Assembly (NCBI GenBank): GCA_016800925.1
Contig: JABCPU010001194.1
Location: 1 to 12,839, forward strand
Direction: 5' to 3'
Length of the DNA stretch: 12,839 nucleotides
From: Suillus spraguei
Taxonomy: Eukaryota; Basidiomycota; Agaricomycetes; Boletales; Suillaceae
In this document: positions 1-7,299 of the stretch, piece after piece
Position numbering within the stretch: the first letter of the stretch is position 1
Layout: each line of letters opens with the position of its first letter
Translations under genes and position numbers: made by a program
The notes under the pieces: model-generated
Seen by the model: only the letters and a program-made list of their open reading frames with translations
Databases searched by the model: none
Told to the model about the DNA's origin: nothing

Positions 1-947
1 GCACGACGTGGACCTGCGGGTACTGGCATTGAGCGGGAAGTTGCTGCATTGGATGGGGAATCTGTAAGGGAGAGCGAGGAAGAGTCGGAGTCTTTGTGTG
101 TAGGGGCAGGGGAGTATTCTATAGAACTTCATTAATATTGACTTGAGGGAAGAAATCAAGACAATACCTGGATCAGTCTGCGCCACTTCCTTGAAGTCAA
201 TTATGGCTTCGGCAGGAGGTGAAGTCACTAGGATATGCGTTATTTCATGCGATAAACTAGAGATAGAATGGCGTACCATCTGAGTCTAGCAGGGTTGCTT
301 CCTCATCCTGCTTGGGCTGAGGTGGAGGGGTCGCTTGTTTCCTGGGTGTTGGCTTGGCAGCAAATAGAGGCGGGCCCATGCCAACACGTGCACCACCAAG
401 ACGAGCCATACGAACCGCGATCGCAGCACGGCGCTGCCTCTCTTCTTCTTCCGGATCTTGTTCAATCTCAGCGGCATCCTGCTGGGCCTCGTGTCCGCCT
501 TCTAGGTCGGTAGGATCAGGATCGCCCGTAGCAGGGGAGAAGACCCTTGAGTATCAATCGCTCCGGATTGAGAAACAACCTCATCTGCAGGAGATGATAC
601 TGGCGCGGCGGTTTCCACCTTGGTTTGTCTGCAGGTTTGGGGAGGATCGGGGGCGGGGTGCCGCCGCCAAACGCACCCCTTCCTTGGAGAGCAGCCATGC
701 GTTCCTTGAGACTTCCGCCTTTGCCGATGCTCTCCATCGCATCTGATGCAGACATCCCCGCAGTCTTGCGCTCAGATTCTGGTGACTGAGGCGGTGAAGG
801 TACCTTTGGTTTCCATGATTGGAGGGTGGAGGGCTTTGGGCGTGGTGCAGGCCCAGGGGCAGGCGCTGCACTCTTGTTAGCATTCTCAAACGCGGCGATC
901 CTGTCGCGCAGCGAGCCTGGTTTTGGCTTTTGCGGCGTTTCACTCAT
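1..947 (-). CDS. Proline-rich SH3/actin-patch-associated protein, 5' part (partial)
   Basis: Multi-exon host gene running off the left edge. I start it at the ATG at 947-945 because the pyrimidine-rich leader ends in a good start context (CAACAACC-ATG) and the peptide beginning MSETPQKPKPGSLRDRIAAF looks like a true N-terminus. Exon 1 is 947 to about 601. It carries two related short motifs (SLRDRIAAF and SLKERMAALQGRGAFGG), then KPRWKPP. A later exon (about 545 to 277) carries EEEERQRRAAIAVRMARLGG and ARVGMGPPLFAAKP. Then come a 49-nt intron (276-228, GTACGC...CCTAG), an exon at 227-168, a 49-nt intron (167-119, GTATTG...TATAG) and an open exon 118-1 containing RSMPVPAGPRR. From memory of the family, this motif order belongs to basidiomycete proteins near Bbc1/Mti1 or Aim21 that work at cortical actin patches. 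The SH3 domain itself is outside the window, so the function is inferred. The join between exon 1 and the next exon changes frame and is unresolved. Confidence 0.75.
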
Positions 948-1313
948 GGTTGTTGGTAGATGGAGATGGTAGCAGCAGCTGCGGACTACCACAGTGCAAC
1001 ATGTTTGGTTGCGTTCACTTAACACGAGGCAATCGACGTCTTATTTTTCTCACGCTGTGCGAAATAGAGTGAAAACATATTCACATTAACAGTGAAGCTT
1101 GAAGTCTAGAGGAAGACAGCGGGACACAGCCTGCGAGCATATATGATAAAGTAATCTACAAGGTAATTAGAACGCCCCTGAAAAAGGAACGACTCGTCTT
1201 CCTTCTTTCAATGAATTTAACTAAGACTAAAATGCCTATAATTGCGTTATCGAAGGTTCTGTTGTGCGAGAACCGAGCCTGTTTCCAGAAGCTGTGATTC
1301 GCTAGCGTCGATG
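948..1313. other. 5' flank of the host gene, no gene seen
   Basis: Intergenic stretch upstream of the minus-strand gene starting at 947. Read on the minus strand, the last 40 bases before the ATG are rich in C and T with few G, as in many fungal leaders. I see no convincing TATA box, no tRNA and no open frame with coding character. Confidence 0.5.
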
Positions 1314-2130
1314 TCAATTCTGAACGAATTGTACTTGAGGGTTAACAACTACTACATCAGGAACACATCGAGTGAGAGCGAATAAACTTGTGATACCTGA
1401 TAGTAGACAAGGGAACACCGGTAAATTGCCCATCATTCAGTCACATACCGGCGGTGGCCGCTTCTCTTTCATTTCTGGAACCAATTGAGGCAAAGAAAGA
1501 GTGCCTGTCATCCACACTAACAGCGTCGTCGGAGCCTCTGGTTTCGATCGATGTTCCTCTGTCTTCCTCCTTGTCAAACGATGGCCGAAAAGCTTTGACA
1601 TCATGAAAGGGAGAGGATAAAGTGAATCCTGTGTCAATGTGTAGAGGAAGCTTGAGGAGGAAACCCGTCGAGATACCCATGCATCTCATGGTAGCGCTGA
1701 CCACTAAGAGTGTTAGCATACATTGAATGACTGATCATCAACCCACGTACATCAAAAAGGCGGTTCATATCCTTGGTTCATTATCGGTAGTAAACATGGT
1801 GCTAGGCAAAGCACCTTCTGTATGTCACGAGAGGCTGATGTCGGTACGTGAACTTGCGCGCGTAATGATAAACAGTCGAATCACCTTATTCTTTATTTTC
1901 TCGACCAACGGATCACTGCGTGCTCCTCTGAGTACCACCTCTGGTATTTCCCATTGTGAGAATTTCCAGTCCTAACCGCCACCGATAGAGGAAACGTCCG
2001 TATACCGAGAACGAACCCTATCCGAGTGCTTGTACCATGCAATTTCCGTCCCTGTGTGTAGTTGCCTATCCGAAGATCCTGTCGTTATTCTCGAAACATA
2101 GACATAGTACTGAGGAGCTGCTTGTGACAT
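1314..2130 (-). pseudogene. Possible decayed multi-exon gene, unknown product
   Basis: I do not recognise this. From an ATG at 2130 a single minus-strand frame reads through to about 1751 with only three stops (one TAG, two TGA), and the peptide between them has protein-like composition (for example EVVLRGARSDPLVEKIKNKV). Good splice signals follow. A GTACGT donor at 1750 pairs with a GCTAAC branch point and acceptors at 1704 or 1697; GTATCT...CACAG spans 1676-1629 (48 nt); GTATGT...ATCAG spans 1448-1397 (52 nt). Between them lies an acidic/serine-rich exon (1628-1449, containing FDKEEDRGTSIETRGSDDAV), and a last exon ends at a TGA at 1316-1314. Using the 1697 acceptor, the frame is kept across all joins, but this needs a 20-nt exon (1696-1677). 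The plus strand at 1727-1975 is also open, so this may be chance. Low confidence. Confidence 0.28.
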
Positions 2131-2952
2131 TCAAACGTCTTGAAAGGTTCTCGACCGATCCAAACGCACGCTTGCTTGTAGTCTTTGATTTCGCTCTGCA
2201 GGGATGGCTGCATTGTTCGGTATGCCTGGCGTAAACGGTTAGAGGAGCTTCAGACAACAGAACAAGCAACCTACTTGTTGCTAACCGACTGTTTGTGGTC
2301 AACATGAGTACCTGTGCAAGGCACGGACAGTTCTGAACCTGTAAACATTAACATGGTGACATGGAACGAAGGAAACGTAAGAATGAAAGTTATGGGGTGG
2401 TAGTGTACACTGTAGATCATACGGGACACATACAGCATTGACTGCGCATGAAGCCGTGGATTACACGGGGGCCTGACTATATTCCGGAGCTCCTCGTTTG
2501 TAACTTCAAATACAATACGACACTGTGATGGCGTCGAATATGGACATTCGATCCTGAGGCCTGAAGCTTCCCTTAGGTGATTTTAATCCGTCTATTCAGG
2601 GTTACGAAAGATGACAAAAATTGATGTAGATGTTGGGCTGCAGTGAAAACCCTTGGATATAAACAAAACATGTAGGGCACCGTGGAAGATGTACGGATGC
2701 TACGGAAGTAGTCAGGAAAGCCTCAAGGTGCAATACCAGAAAGACTTGATGAATTCAATTGGCACAAGAACGCTTACACGTGTGGGATACTTGCATAATA
2801 CGTGTCACTACAAACACAAACACAGTACTTTCCGCTTGACTTTCGCCGAAAACACTTGATGATTATATTTCAATTAAAGATAAGTGCTCTATAAAAGCTG
2901 GAGAACGGCGCTGTATCAAGTGTCTACGACATGACGGGAGACGACAAAGAGA
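2131..2952. other. Intergenic stretch, no supported gene
   Basis: About 0.8 kb with only short open frames on both strands (50-80 codons), none with recognisable motifs or consistent splice signals. A TATA-like CTATAAAAG lies near 2888, but no convincing gene follows it. Confidence 0.5.
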
Positions 2953-2996
2953 GGATAGTCTACGACGTAGGTATATATACGTAGTCGGGACTATCC
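2953..2996. repeat. Imperfect hairpin (inverted repeat)
   Basis: Arms GGATAGTC (2953-2960) and GACTATCC (2989-2996) pair perfectly. Inside them CGAC (2963-2966) can pair with GTCG (2984-2987), and the centre GTATATATAC (2971-2980) is itself a palindrome. The whole is a 44-nt hairpin with small internal loops, lying 40 bp outside the predicted left end of the Harbinger transposon. No function can be assigned. Confidence 0.55.
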
Positions 2997-3033
2997 GAAC
3001 ACTGAACGATGACGAAGGGTGGAATGCCATAAC

Positions 3034-3064
3034 TTAGAGTCTGTTCGGCCACCATTATTTACGC
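3034..3064 (+). repeat. Probable left end of the Harbinger element: TTA target site plus inverted-repeat start
   Basis: TTA at 3034-3036 is followed by GAGTCTGTTCGGCCACC. PIF/Harbinger elements duplicate a TTA/TWA target, and their terminal repeats often begin G(A/G)GYCTGTTYGG, so the match is good. The opposite end is not in the window, so it cannot be paired here. Confidence 0.5.
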
Positions 3065-3163
3065 AAGTTTAGAATCTGTATTTCGCAAATTTGCTGTGGT
3101 AATCTTCGGAGCTTGAATGTCTTGTCACGCTTTGACCATGGCCTTGTCCTTATCATCAATACA

Positions 3164-3397
3164 ATGCCTGCCGATCCTGATTGCGATACAGACACTCTCG
3201 TAAACAATTATGATCCTGTTGAGGTGGAGGATATGGAGGATGGGCCTGGTGATGCAGAGGAGAGTGATAAGAGATACCTAACATGGATCATGCAGGTTGC
3301 CATGCATACTATGCACACTGTCCTCACTGTCATCGATGTAACGACTACTGCAATCGAAGCTTACTCACACACCTACTACAACAAAGAGCTGTTGTAG
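3164..3397 (+). pseudogene. Harbinger transposase, N-terminal exon (probable)
   Basis: Open frame from the ATG at 3164 (MPADPDCDTDTLV...) with an acidic stretch (EVEDMEDGPGDAEESDK), then a hydrophobic/threonine-rich stretch, and ending in SHTYYNKELL before a stop at 3395-3397. In related fungal Harbinger proteins an acidic and hydrophobic N-terminus ending in a Tyr/Asn/Lys motif directly precedes the PYHTS...L.G motif, which here reappears at about 3827 in a different frame. I infer that this is the first coding segment, separated from the core by about 0.43 kb of extra sequence. The assignment rests on position and general resemblance. Confidence 0.45.
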
Positions 3398-3819
3398 AGA
3401 AACAATCCTGCCTGGGGGGACAGGTATAAGAAGCAGGGAGCAGTATGTTCAGCCCAAAGGGCTTCTGACTAGCCAAAACTCAAGGGAAGGAGAGAGAGAA
3501 CAGTCAAAGACAGTGGTAATGTTCACTTCAGAAAACTAGGTATCCAGGAGCTAACTAGTGAGCTATGAAAGCTGCCAAACTAGAAAAGTTGCAGAGAGAA
3601 AAGCTACACAAGAACTCAAATGAGTGAGGAGCTATGGTAAGCTACCCAGGAACTCAATCAAAAGAGGAGCTATCAGTACTGGAACTAAGTAGAATCCTTG
3701 GTGGTGCAAAGAGTGAAAGGTAAGGTGCTTATGTAATCATCAAAAGTGCGAACCTAAGGTAAGGAAAGTCCAAGTATGAGACACCATGCAAAAACTACCT
3801 TTTCAAGCCCAGCCTGAGT
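3398..3819. other. Extra segment inside the transposase coding region
   Basis: About 420 bp with no coding character between the N-terminal exon and the transposase core. It begins inside a perfect small hairpin, CTACAACA / TGTTGTAG (arms 3376-3383 and 3390-3397, 6-nt loop). It contains two 24-nt near repeats 38 bp apart (3612-3635 and 3650-3673, each starting GAACTCAA and ending GAGGAGCTAT). It is purine-rich on the plus strand. It is too long for a usual intron in this kind of genome. It could be a small insertion or a retained non-coding part of the element. I see no clear terminal repeats or target duplication. Confidence 0.4.
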
Positions 3820-5043
3820 TTGTCTGTCACACCATATCATACCTCCACTTTGTCAGGGACTGCATGGGTCACAGAACTTCTCACTGGACACCCCGAGCGC
3901 ATCAGATGCGAGCTTGGGGTCCACAAGCACGTTTTCTATGTCCTTATCAACCTCCTTCGGCAAGCAGGATGCAGAGATTCCAGGCATGTACTGCTAGAAG
4001 AGCAGCTTGCTATATTTCTTTATGCGTCTGTCATGGGTCTCTCAATTCGCCACCTTGGTGAACGCTTTCAGTGATCAAATGAAACAATCTCAAAGTACGT
4101 ATGTTGTTCTGTCCTGGTATTGAGCTTGATGTTTTTTTAGGTATTTCAAACGGGTTCTTTTCGCATTCTCCTCCCCACCAATATATATGACATATGTCCA
4201 CCTGCCCGATGTAGATAGCCCTCCTGCCCCCGAAATCACCCAAAACCCAAAGTTCTTCCCATTCTTTGTCGATGCTATTGAGGCTATTGATGGTACACAT
4301 ATTGCATGCCATCCTTTTGGGGAGGATCGGCATGCCACTCGGGACCGCAAGGGTAACTTCACTCAAAACTGCCTCACGGCATGTTCATTCAATCTATCCT
4401 TTACCTACATATTGAGTGGTTAGGAGGGGTCAGCTGCAGATGCCCGTCTCTATCATGATGCTCATACTACCGATTTCAACATCCTGGAGGGAAAGTATTA
4501 TCTTGCAGACACTGGCTTTGGCTCATGGGATGAGCTATTGGTCCCATTTTGGGGCGTGAATTATCATCTTGCAGAGTGGGGTCGTGCTAATACTTTGTAT
4601 GATGTATTCTGCTAGTACCATTCATACTTATGTTCACATTGTTACATAGGCCTCGCAATCGCAAAGAATTATTCAATTTGCGTCATGCAATGCTTCGAAA
4701 TGTTGTTGAGCGTATTTTTGGTGTTATCAAGCGCCAATTTCGTATCCTCCTCATCCCGCCAGAGTATAATATGGGCATACAAGCACATATCCCTCCTGCC
4801 TTGTGTCTTGTGCACAATGTTATCTGAATTCATGATCCAAATGACATGATGGACTATTGTGATGTGTTAGATGAGCACTTTCAGACCGATACTGGAAGCC
4901 TTGCTAATGGTCCTCCTACTGAGCACACACATACTCATGCAAGCCTCCATCATGACTAGATTGCTAGTGAGATGTGGGAGGAGTACAACAGGGAAAGGAT
5001 TCAGAGGGGGGAGCAGGCAATCATAGAACCACTAGTACCATAG
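3820..5043 (+). pseudogene. PIF/Harbinger DDE transposase core, with in-frame stops
   Basis: Nuclease superfamily DDE_Tnp_4, the enzyme that cuts and inserts Harbinger elements. Reading: coding 3820-4094, intron 4095-4140 (GTACGT...TTTAG), coding 4141-4596, intron 4597-4649 (GTATGA...CATAG), coding 4650-5043. Both joins keep frame. The start is not clear, as the frame is open upstream of 3820. Visible motifs in order are PYHTSTLSG, HPERIRCELGVHKHVF, LSIRHLGERFQ, IDGTHI (first Asp, codon 4289-4291), KYYLADTGFG (second Asp, 4508-4510) and NVVERIFGVIKRQFRIL (Glu, 4708-4710), so all three catalytic acids remain. Stops interrupt the frame at 4072 (TGA), 4421 (TAG, where the family has Trp in GWEGSAADA), 4825 (TGA, family Arg before IHDP) and 4957 (TAG); the frame finally ends with TAG at 5041. 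No frameshift is needed from 3820 on. An alternative donor at 4071 would skip the first stop in frame but lose conserved residues. Confidence 0.85.
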
Positions 5044-5060
5044 TTGCATTAGTACCTGAT

Positions 5061-5252
5061 TCAAAGTATCTCCATCAAATGATGACATTGTTGTCAGATC
5101 ATCTGGCAAGCAAGATTGGACTCTCATCGATGATTATAATCCAAAGTATCACCATCAAACAATGAGCAAGATCGGACTCTCATTGATGATTATAATCCAA
5201 AGTATCACTGTCAAACGATGAGCAAGATCAGACTCTCATCGATGATTATGAT
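5061..5252 (+). repeat. Tandem repeat, 56-nt unit, about three copies
   Basis: Two full 56-nt units (5141-5196 and 5197-5252), each starting CCAAAGTATC and containing GACTCTCAT(C/T)GATGATTAT. They are preceded by a longer, diverged copy (about 5061-5140) with roughly 24 extra bases in the middle. The unit is not a multiple of three and stops occur in it, so it is not a coding repeat. It lies between the two convergent Harbinger genes. Confidence 0.75.
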
Positions 5253-5327
5253 CCATAGAAACAATGATATTGGTTTGCTATAAGTACAATAAAGAGAACG
5301 CGATGCGACAAGAATACAAATGTGATG

Positions 5328-5695
5328 CTACTTTGAATGCTGCTCTAAAAACAACTGCAGAAGACTATCTTTCTCAATAGTGAGATAAATGTCAACAATG
5401 GCAATGTCAGCCTGAAATTTATTTAGAATATTGAGTAGTTGCTTGTCCTCTAGACCCTCACTCTGCAACTGTTTCACCACCTTCTGCCTATGCAAAGGGA
5501 TAGGATCCACTGATTGTGCCAAGGTGTTTGAGGTGTTGGCCTCAAGAGCAGTGGTTGCATGCTCAAACATTGAATTGAGACCACCTATATTAGTTCCCAT
5601 CTGCTGGATGGCCACTTTATCAATGACATAATAATGAGTGCAGAGCTAAAACTCGATTATCAGTGAGAGTAAGGTGATATAGTAGTAGTACATAC
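5328..5695 (-). pseudogene. Harbinger second ORF (Myb/SANT-type partner), C-terminal end
   Basis: Minus-strand open frame from about 5645 down to a stop at 5330-5328. The peptide includes VAIQQMGTNIGGLNSMF, then PLHRQKVVKQLQSEGL, then LLNILNKFQADIAIVDIYL and a short acidic/hydrophobic tail. This pattern (an R-x-K-A/V-V-x-x-L segment, then a helix L-x-x-F-x-x-D-x-x-x-A-D-x-Y-L) is the usual C-terminus of the DNA-binding accessory protein of fungal Harbinger elements, which partners the transposase. Upstream there is a textbook intron, 5695-5646 (50 nt; GTATGT donor, CTGAT branch point, TTTTAG). The DNA-binding N-terminal half is not here: the frame is lost before the retroelement LTR at 5796. 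Convergent layout with the transposase fits the family. Named by motif memory, not by search. Confidence 0.55.
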
Positions 5696-5965
5696 CCGCT
5701 GTAACGAACATATTGGCGCTGGGCTTAAAACCCCATATTTTGACACTCATCTCACGTCTACAGGAGTTACCACTAGTCCATGGCCTTCTTACCCCTGTTA
5801 CAATTGTACATGCCCCTATTCATTCTCTCTTTGTTTCCTTACTTGTATATCATGTCACATGACTCTGACTCATATGCTCAACGCATTTGTACTATAGTTG
5901 CCTTCCTTATTTGGATATGCATTTACTTTCCCACGCCTCTCTTGGTCCGTGCGCACATATTGGTC

Positions 5966-6010
5966 TATTTAAGCACATTGTACTTGTAGTAAATTCTTTA
6001 CTTTAATCTT
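5966..6010 (+). promoter_or_regulatory. LTR promoter: TATA box and predicted transcript start
   Basis: TATTTAA at 5966-5972 lies 34 nt before ACTTTAATCTT (6000-6010). The same pair, with the same 34-nt spacing, is kept in the inverted LTR (TATA 11389-11383, start motif 11355-11345), although the sequence between and around them has changed. The start position is inferred from spacing and from the match to the primer site. Confidence 0.7.
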
Positions 6011-6037
6011 ACTGGGTTTTACCTGGAATCTCCTTCG

Positions 6038-6056
6038 CTTAGGTCTCCAACCTAAG
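6038..6056 (+). repeat. Conserved stem-loop in the LTR transcript leader
   Basis: CTTAGGT (6038-6044) and ACCTAAG (6050-6056) form a 7-bp perfect stem with a 5-nt loop. It lies about 38 nt after the predicted transcript start. The inverted LTR keeps it without change at 11299-11317. It may be an RNA signal (packaging, priming fold or 3' end), but this is inference. Confidence 0.5.
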
Positions 6057-6271
6057 TCATCTTGAATCGTCTCTAAGTCTAAGCACTCCTTAGCCTTAGT
6101 CTCTATTCTCTCAGAACCTCTTAGACTTGTCTTTGAGGCCGAACCTTTGATCGTACTCGGAATGCGTTCCTTGTACTTTCACCTTGTCCTCTTCTGGACA
6201 TTGTAGAACTTCCCAGCAGACCGGCTGTGTCTTTTCACTGTTGCTGGTGATGCCATCCCAGTTTGTAACAA

Positions 6272-6282
6272 AAGATTAAAGT
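6272..6282 (+). promoter_or_regulatory. Primer binding site of self-priming type
   Basis: AAGATTAAAGT starts one base after the LTR end. It is the exact reverse complement, over 11 bases, of ACTTTAATCTT at the predicted 5' end of the transcript (6000-6010); the next base on each side does not pair. There is no TGG start or other recognisable tRNA 3'-end complement here. In Tf1 and related Tf1/sushi elements, 11 bases at the mRNA 5' end fold back on the primer site and are cut to prime minus-strand synthesis. This site fits that layout. Confidence 0.8.
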
Positions 6283-6462
6283 CCACCGAATTGTCGACTA
6301 TCCGTCTTCGACCCCGAACCCTGATTGCTTTGATAAGCAGATTAGCGTACGTGTACGCTAGATTGTCAAGAGAAGCCCTCTGACAGAAGACAAGCCCTAA
6401 CGGGCAGCAAGACAGCGCGTGTAGGCACTGAGAAAGTATAACTCACCAGACGAATCGCCAAT
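6283..6462 (+). other. Untranslated leader of the retrotransposon
   Basis: 180 bases between primer site and gag. No open frame of note. It would be the 5' leader where packaging and self-priming folds are expected, but I cannot point to a specific structure. Confidence 0.6.
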
Positions 6463-7299
6463 ATGACGACCAAAGAATTTGAATACAAGATCGGTCAGCC
6501 AACCGGTTTTGATGGAGATCGCGACAACTCTCGCGAATTTATCCAGTCATGCAATTTACACTTCGACATCAACGAAAAGCTTTATACCACCGACAAGCAG
6601 AAGATTATTTTCATAACATCCTTTATGACCGAAAGGAATGCTAAATCCTGGAAGGAGCAATTTCTTGACCATGCTCAATCAACCGACACTTCCGGACAAA
6701 AAGTTGGTTATGGGAAAATGGTGGATTTTATGAAAAGCTTCAAAGAAGCCTTCGACCCAGTGGATACCAAAGGGACCGCACTCATGAAACTCAGGGATCT
6801 CAAACAAGGAAGCGGAGATCTCCACACTTATATCGCTGACTTTGAGGCACTTGCAGCCAAGGCTCATATCACCGATAATGCAACAAAGATCCAATTCTTC
6901 CAAGATGGCCTGAATTGGGGTATCCTTACAAAGCTTTTTGCACTAGGAGATGTCTCAGAAGTATTCCGAGACGTTGTGCTGCAATGCATTTCCATCGACA
7001 ATTCCCATCATCGCCTTCAAGCTATGAGGACACATCATGCTCCACAACAGAAAAAGAAGAACTATGGAAATGCACGTTACATACCGAACCGTGATTCCAA
7101 CGCAATGGTCGTAGATCGAATCTCCGATATGGAGAGATCCGAATGCATGAAGAAGGGACAATGCTTTGGATGCAAGAAGACAGGACATTGCATTCATAAT
7201 TGTCCTGACAGAAAGAAGAAGACCCCGCTCCGACAAACCGAAGTCAAAGAAGAAGAAGAAGATGAAGAAACTGTAAGGCGGATTGTTGAGGATTTTTGA
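6463..7299 (+). CDS. gag: Gag (capsid-nucleocapsid) protein
   Basis: 278 residues, intact. Forms the virus-like particle shell and binds the element's RNA. Start at 6463 is the first ATG after the leader and gives MTTKEFEYKIGQPTGFDGD, a usual beginning for fungal gypsy Gag. Residues about 40-165 fit the retrotransposon gag domain (helical; includes TKIQFFQDGL). A CCHC zinc knuckle lies at C234, C237, H242 and C247 (CX2CX4HX4C), preceded by a basic stretch (QQKKKN) and followed by a very acidic tail (EVKEEEEDEE). It ends at TGA 7297-7299. The pol frame lies at -1 to gag and opens only at 7290, so the overlap is about 10 nt. No standard slippery heptamer is seen, only GATTTTTGA, so either a frameshift signal or a one-base mutation links them. 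Confidence 0.9.
   Translation: MTTKEFEYKIGQPTGFDGDRDNSREFIQSCNLHFDINEKLYTTDKQKIIFITSFMTERNAKSWKEQFLDHAQSTDTSGQKVGYGKMVDFMKSFKEAFDPVDTKGTALMKLRDLKQGSGDLHTYIADFEALAAKAHITDNATKIQFFQDGLNWGILTKLFALGDVSEVFRDVVLQCISIDNSHHRLQAMRTHHAPQQKKKNYGNARYIPNRDSNAMVVDRISDMERSECMKKGQCFGCKKTGHCIHNCPDRKKKTPLRQTEVKEEEEDEETVRRIVEDF

Larger units (their letters stand above)
3037..5795 (+). mobile_element. PIF/Harbinger-type DNA transposon, decayed and interrupted
   Basis: The stretch holds the parts of a fungal Harbinger element. There is a probable terminal repeat at 3037, a DDE transposase in plus orientation (3164-5043), a tandem repeat between the genes (5061-5252), and the end of a convergent Myb/SANT-type second gene (5328-5645). 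The right end is missing because the Ty3/gypsy LTR begins at 5796, so the rest of the second gene and the right inverted repeat should lie beyond the retroelements or be lost. The transposase frame has several stop codons, so this copy cannot make an intact enzyme. Confidence 0.7.
5796..6270 (+). repeat. Left LTR of the Ty3/gypsy element (475 bp)
   Basis: Begins TGTTAC and ends GTAACA, the standard TG...CA with a 6-bp terminal inverted repeat. Its edges are fixed by where similarity to the second LTR (11084-11559, opposite strand) stops on both sides. Orientation is set by the TATA box and by gag/pol downstream. The two LTRs differ by roughly 10% in a hand alignment, more in the first 200 bp (U3) than afterwards. 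Confidence 0.93.

Noticed and set aside
354..746. Plus-strand open frame of 130 codons
   Set aside because: It lies opposite the proline/serine-rich minus-strand gene, whose motifs and introns are convincing; this frame is its shadow.
2037..2305. Overlapping open frames on both strands of 50-80 codons, some with protein-like composition
   Set aside because: Three frames are open at once, none carries a known motif or a consistent splice pattern, so none can be preferred.
4187..4366. Minus-strand frames opposite the transposase
   Set aside because: They are shadows of the transposase exon carrying the IDGTHI motif.
5061..5252. CRISPR array
   Set aside because: The repeats are contiguous without unique spacers and the genome is plainly fungal.
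5796..6270. Left and right LTRs taken as the normal pair of one element
   Set aside because: They are in opposite orientation, about 10% different, and the inner side of the right LTR is broken integrase sequence with no polypurine tract.
6271..6290. tRNA-primed primer binding site
   Set aside because: The bases after the LTR do not begin with TGG and resemble no tRNA 3'-end complement I know, while they match the transcript start exactly.
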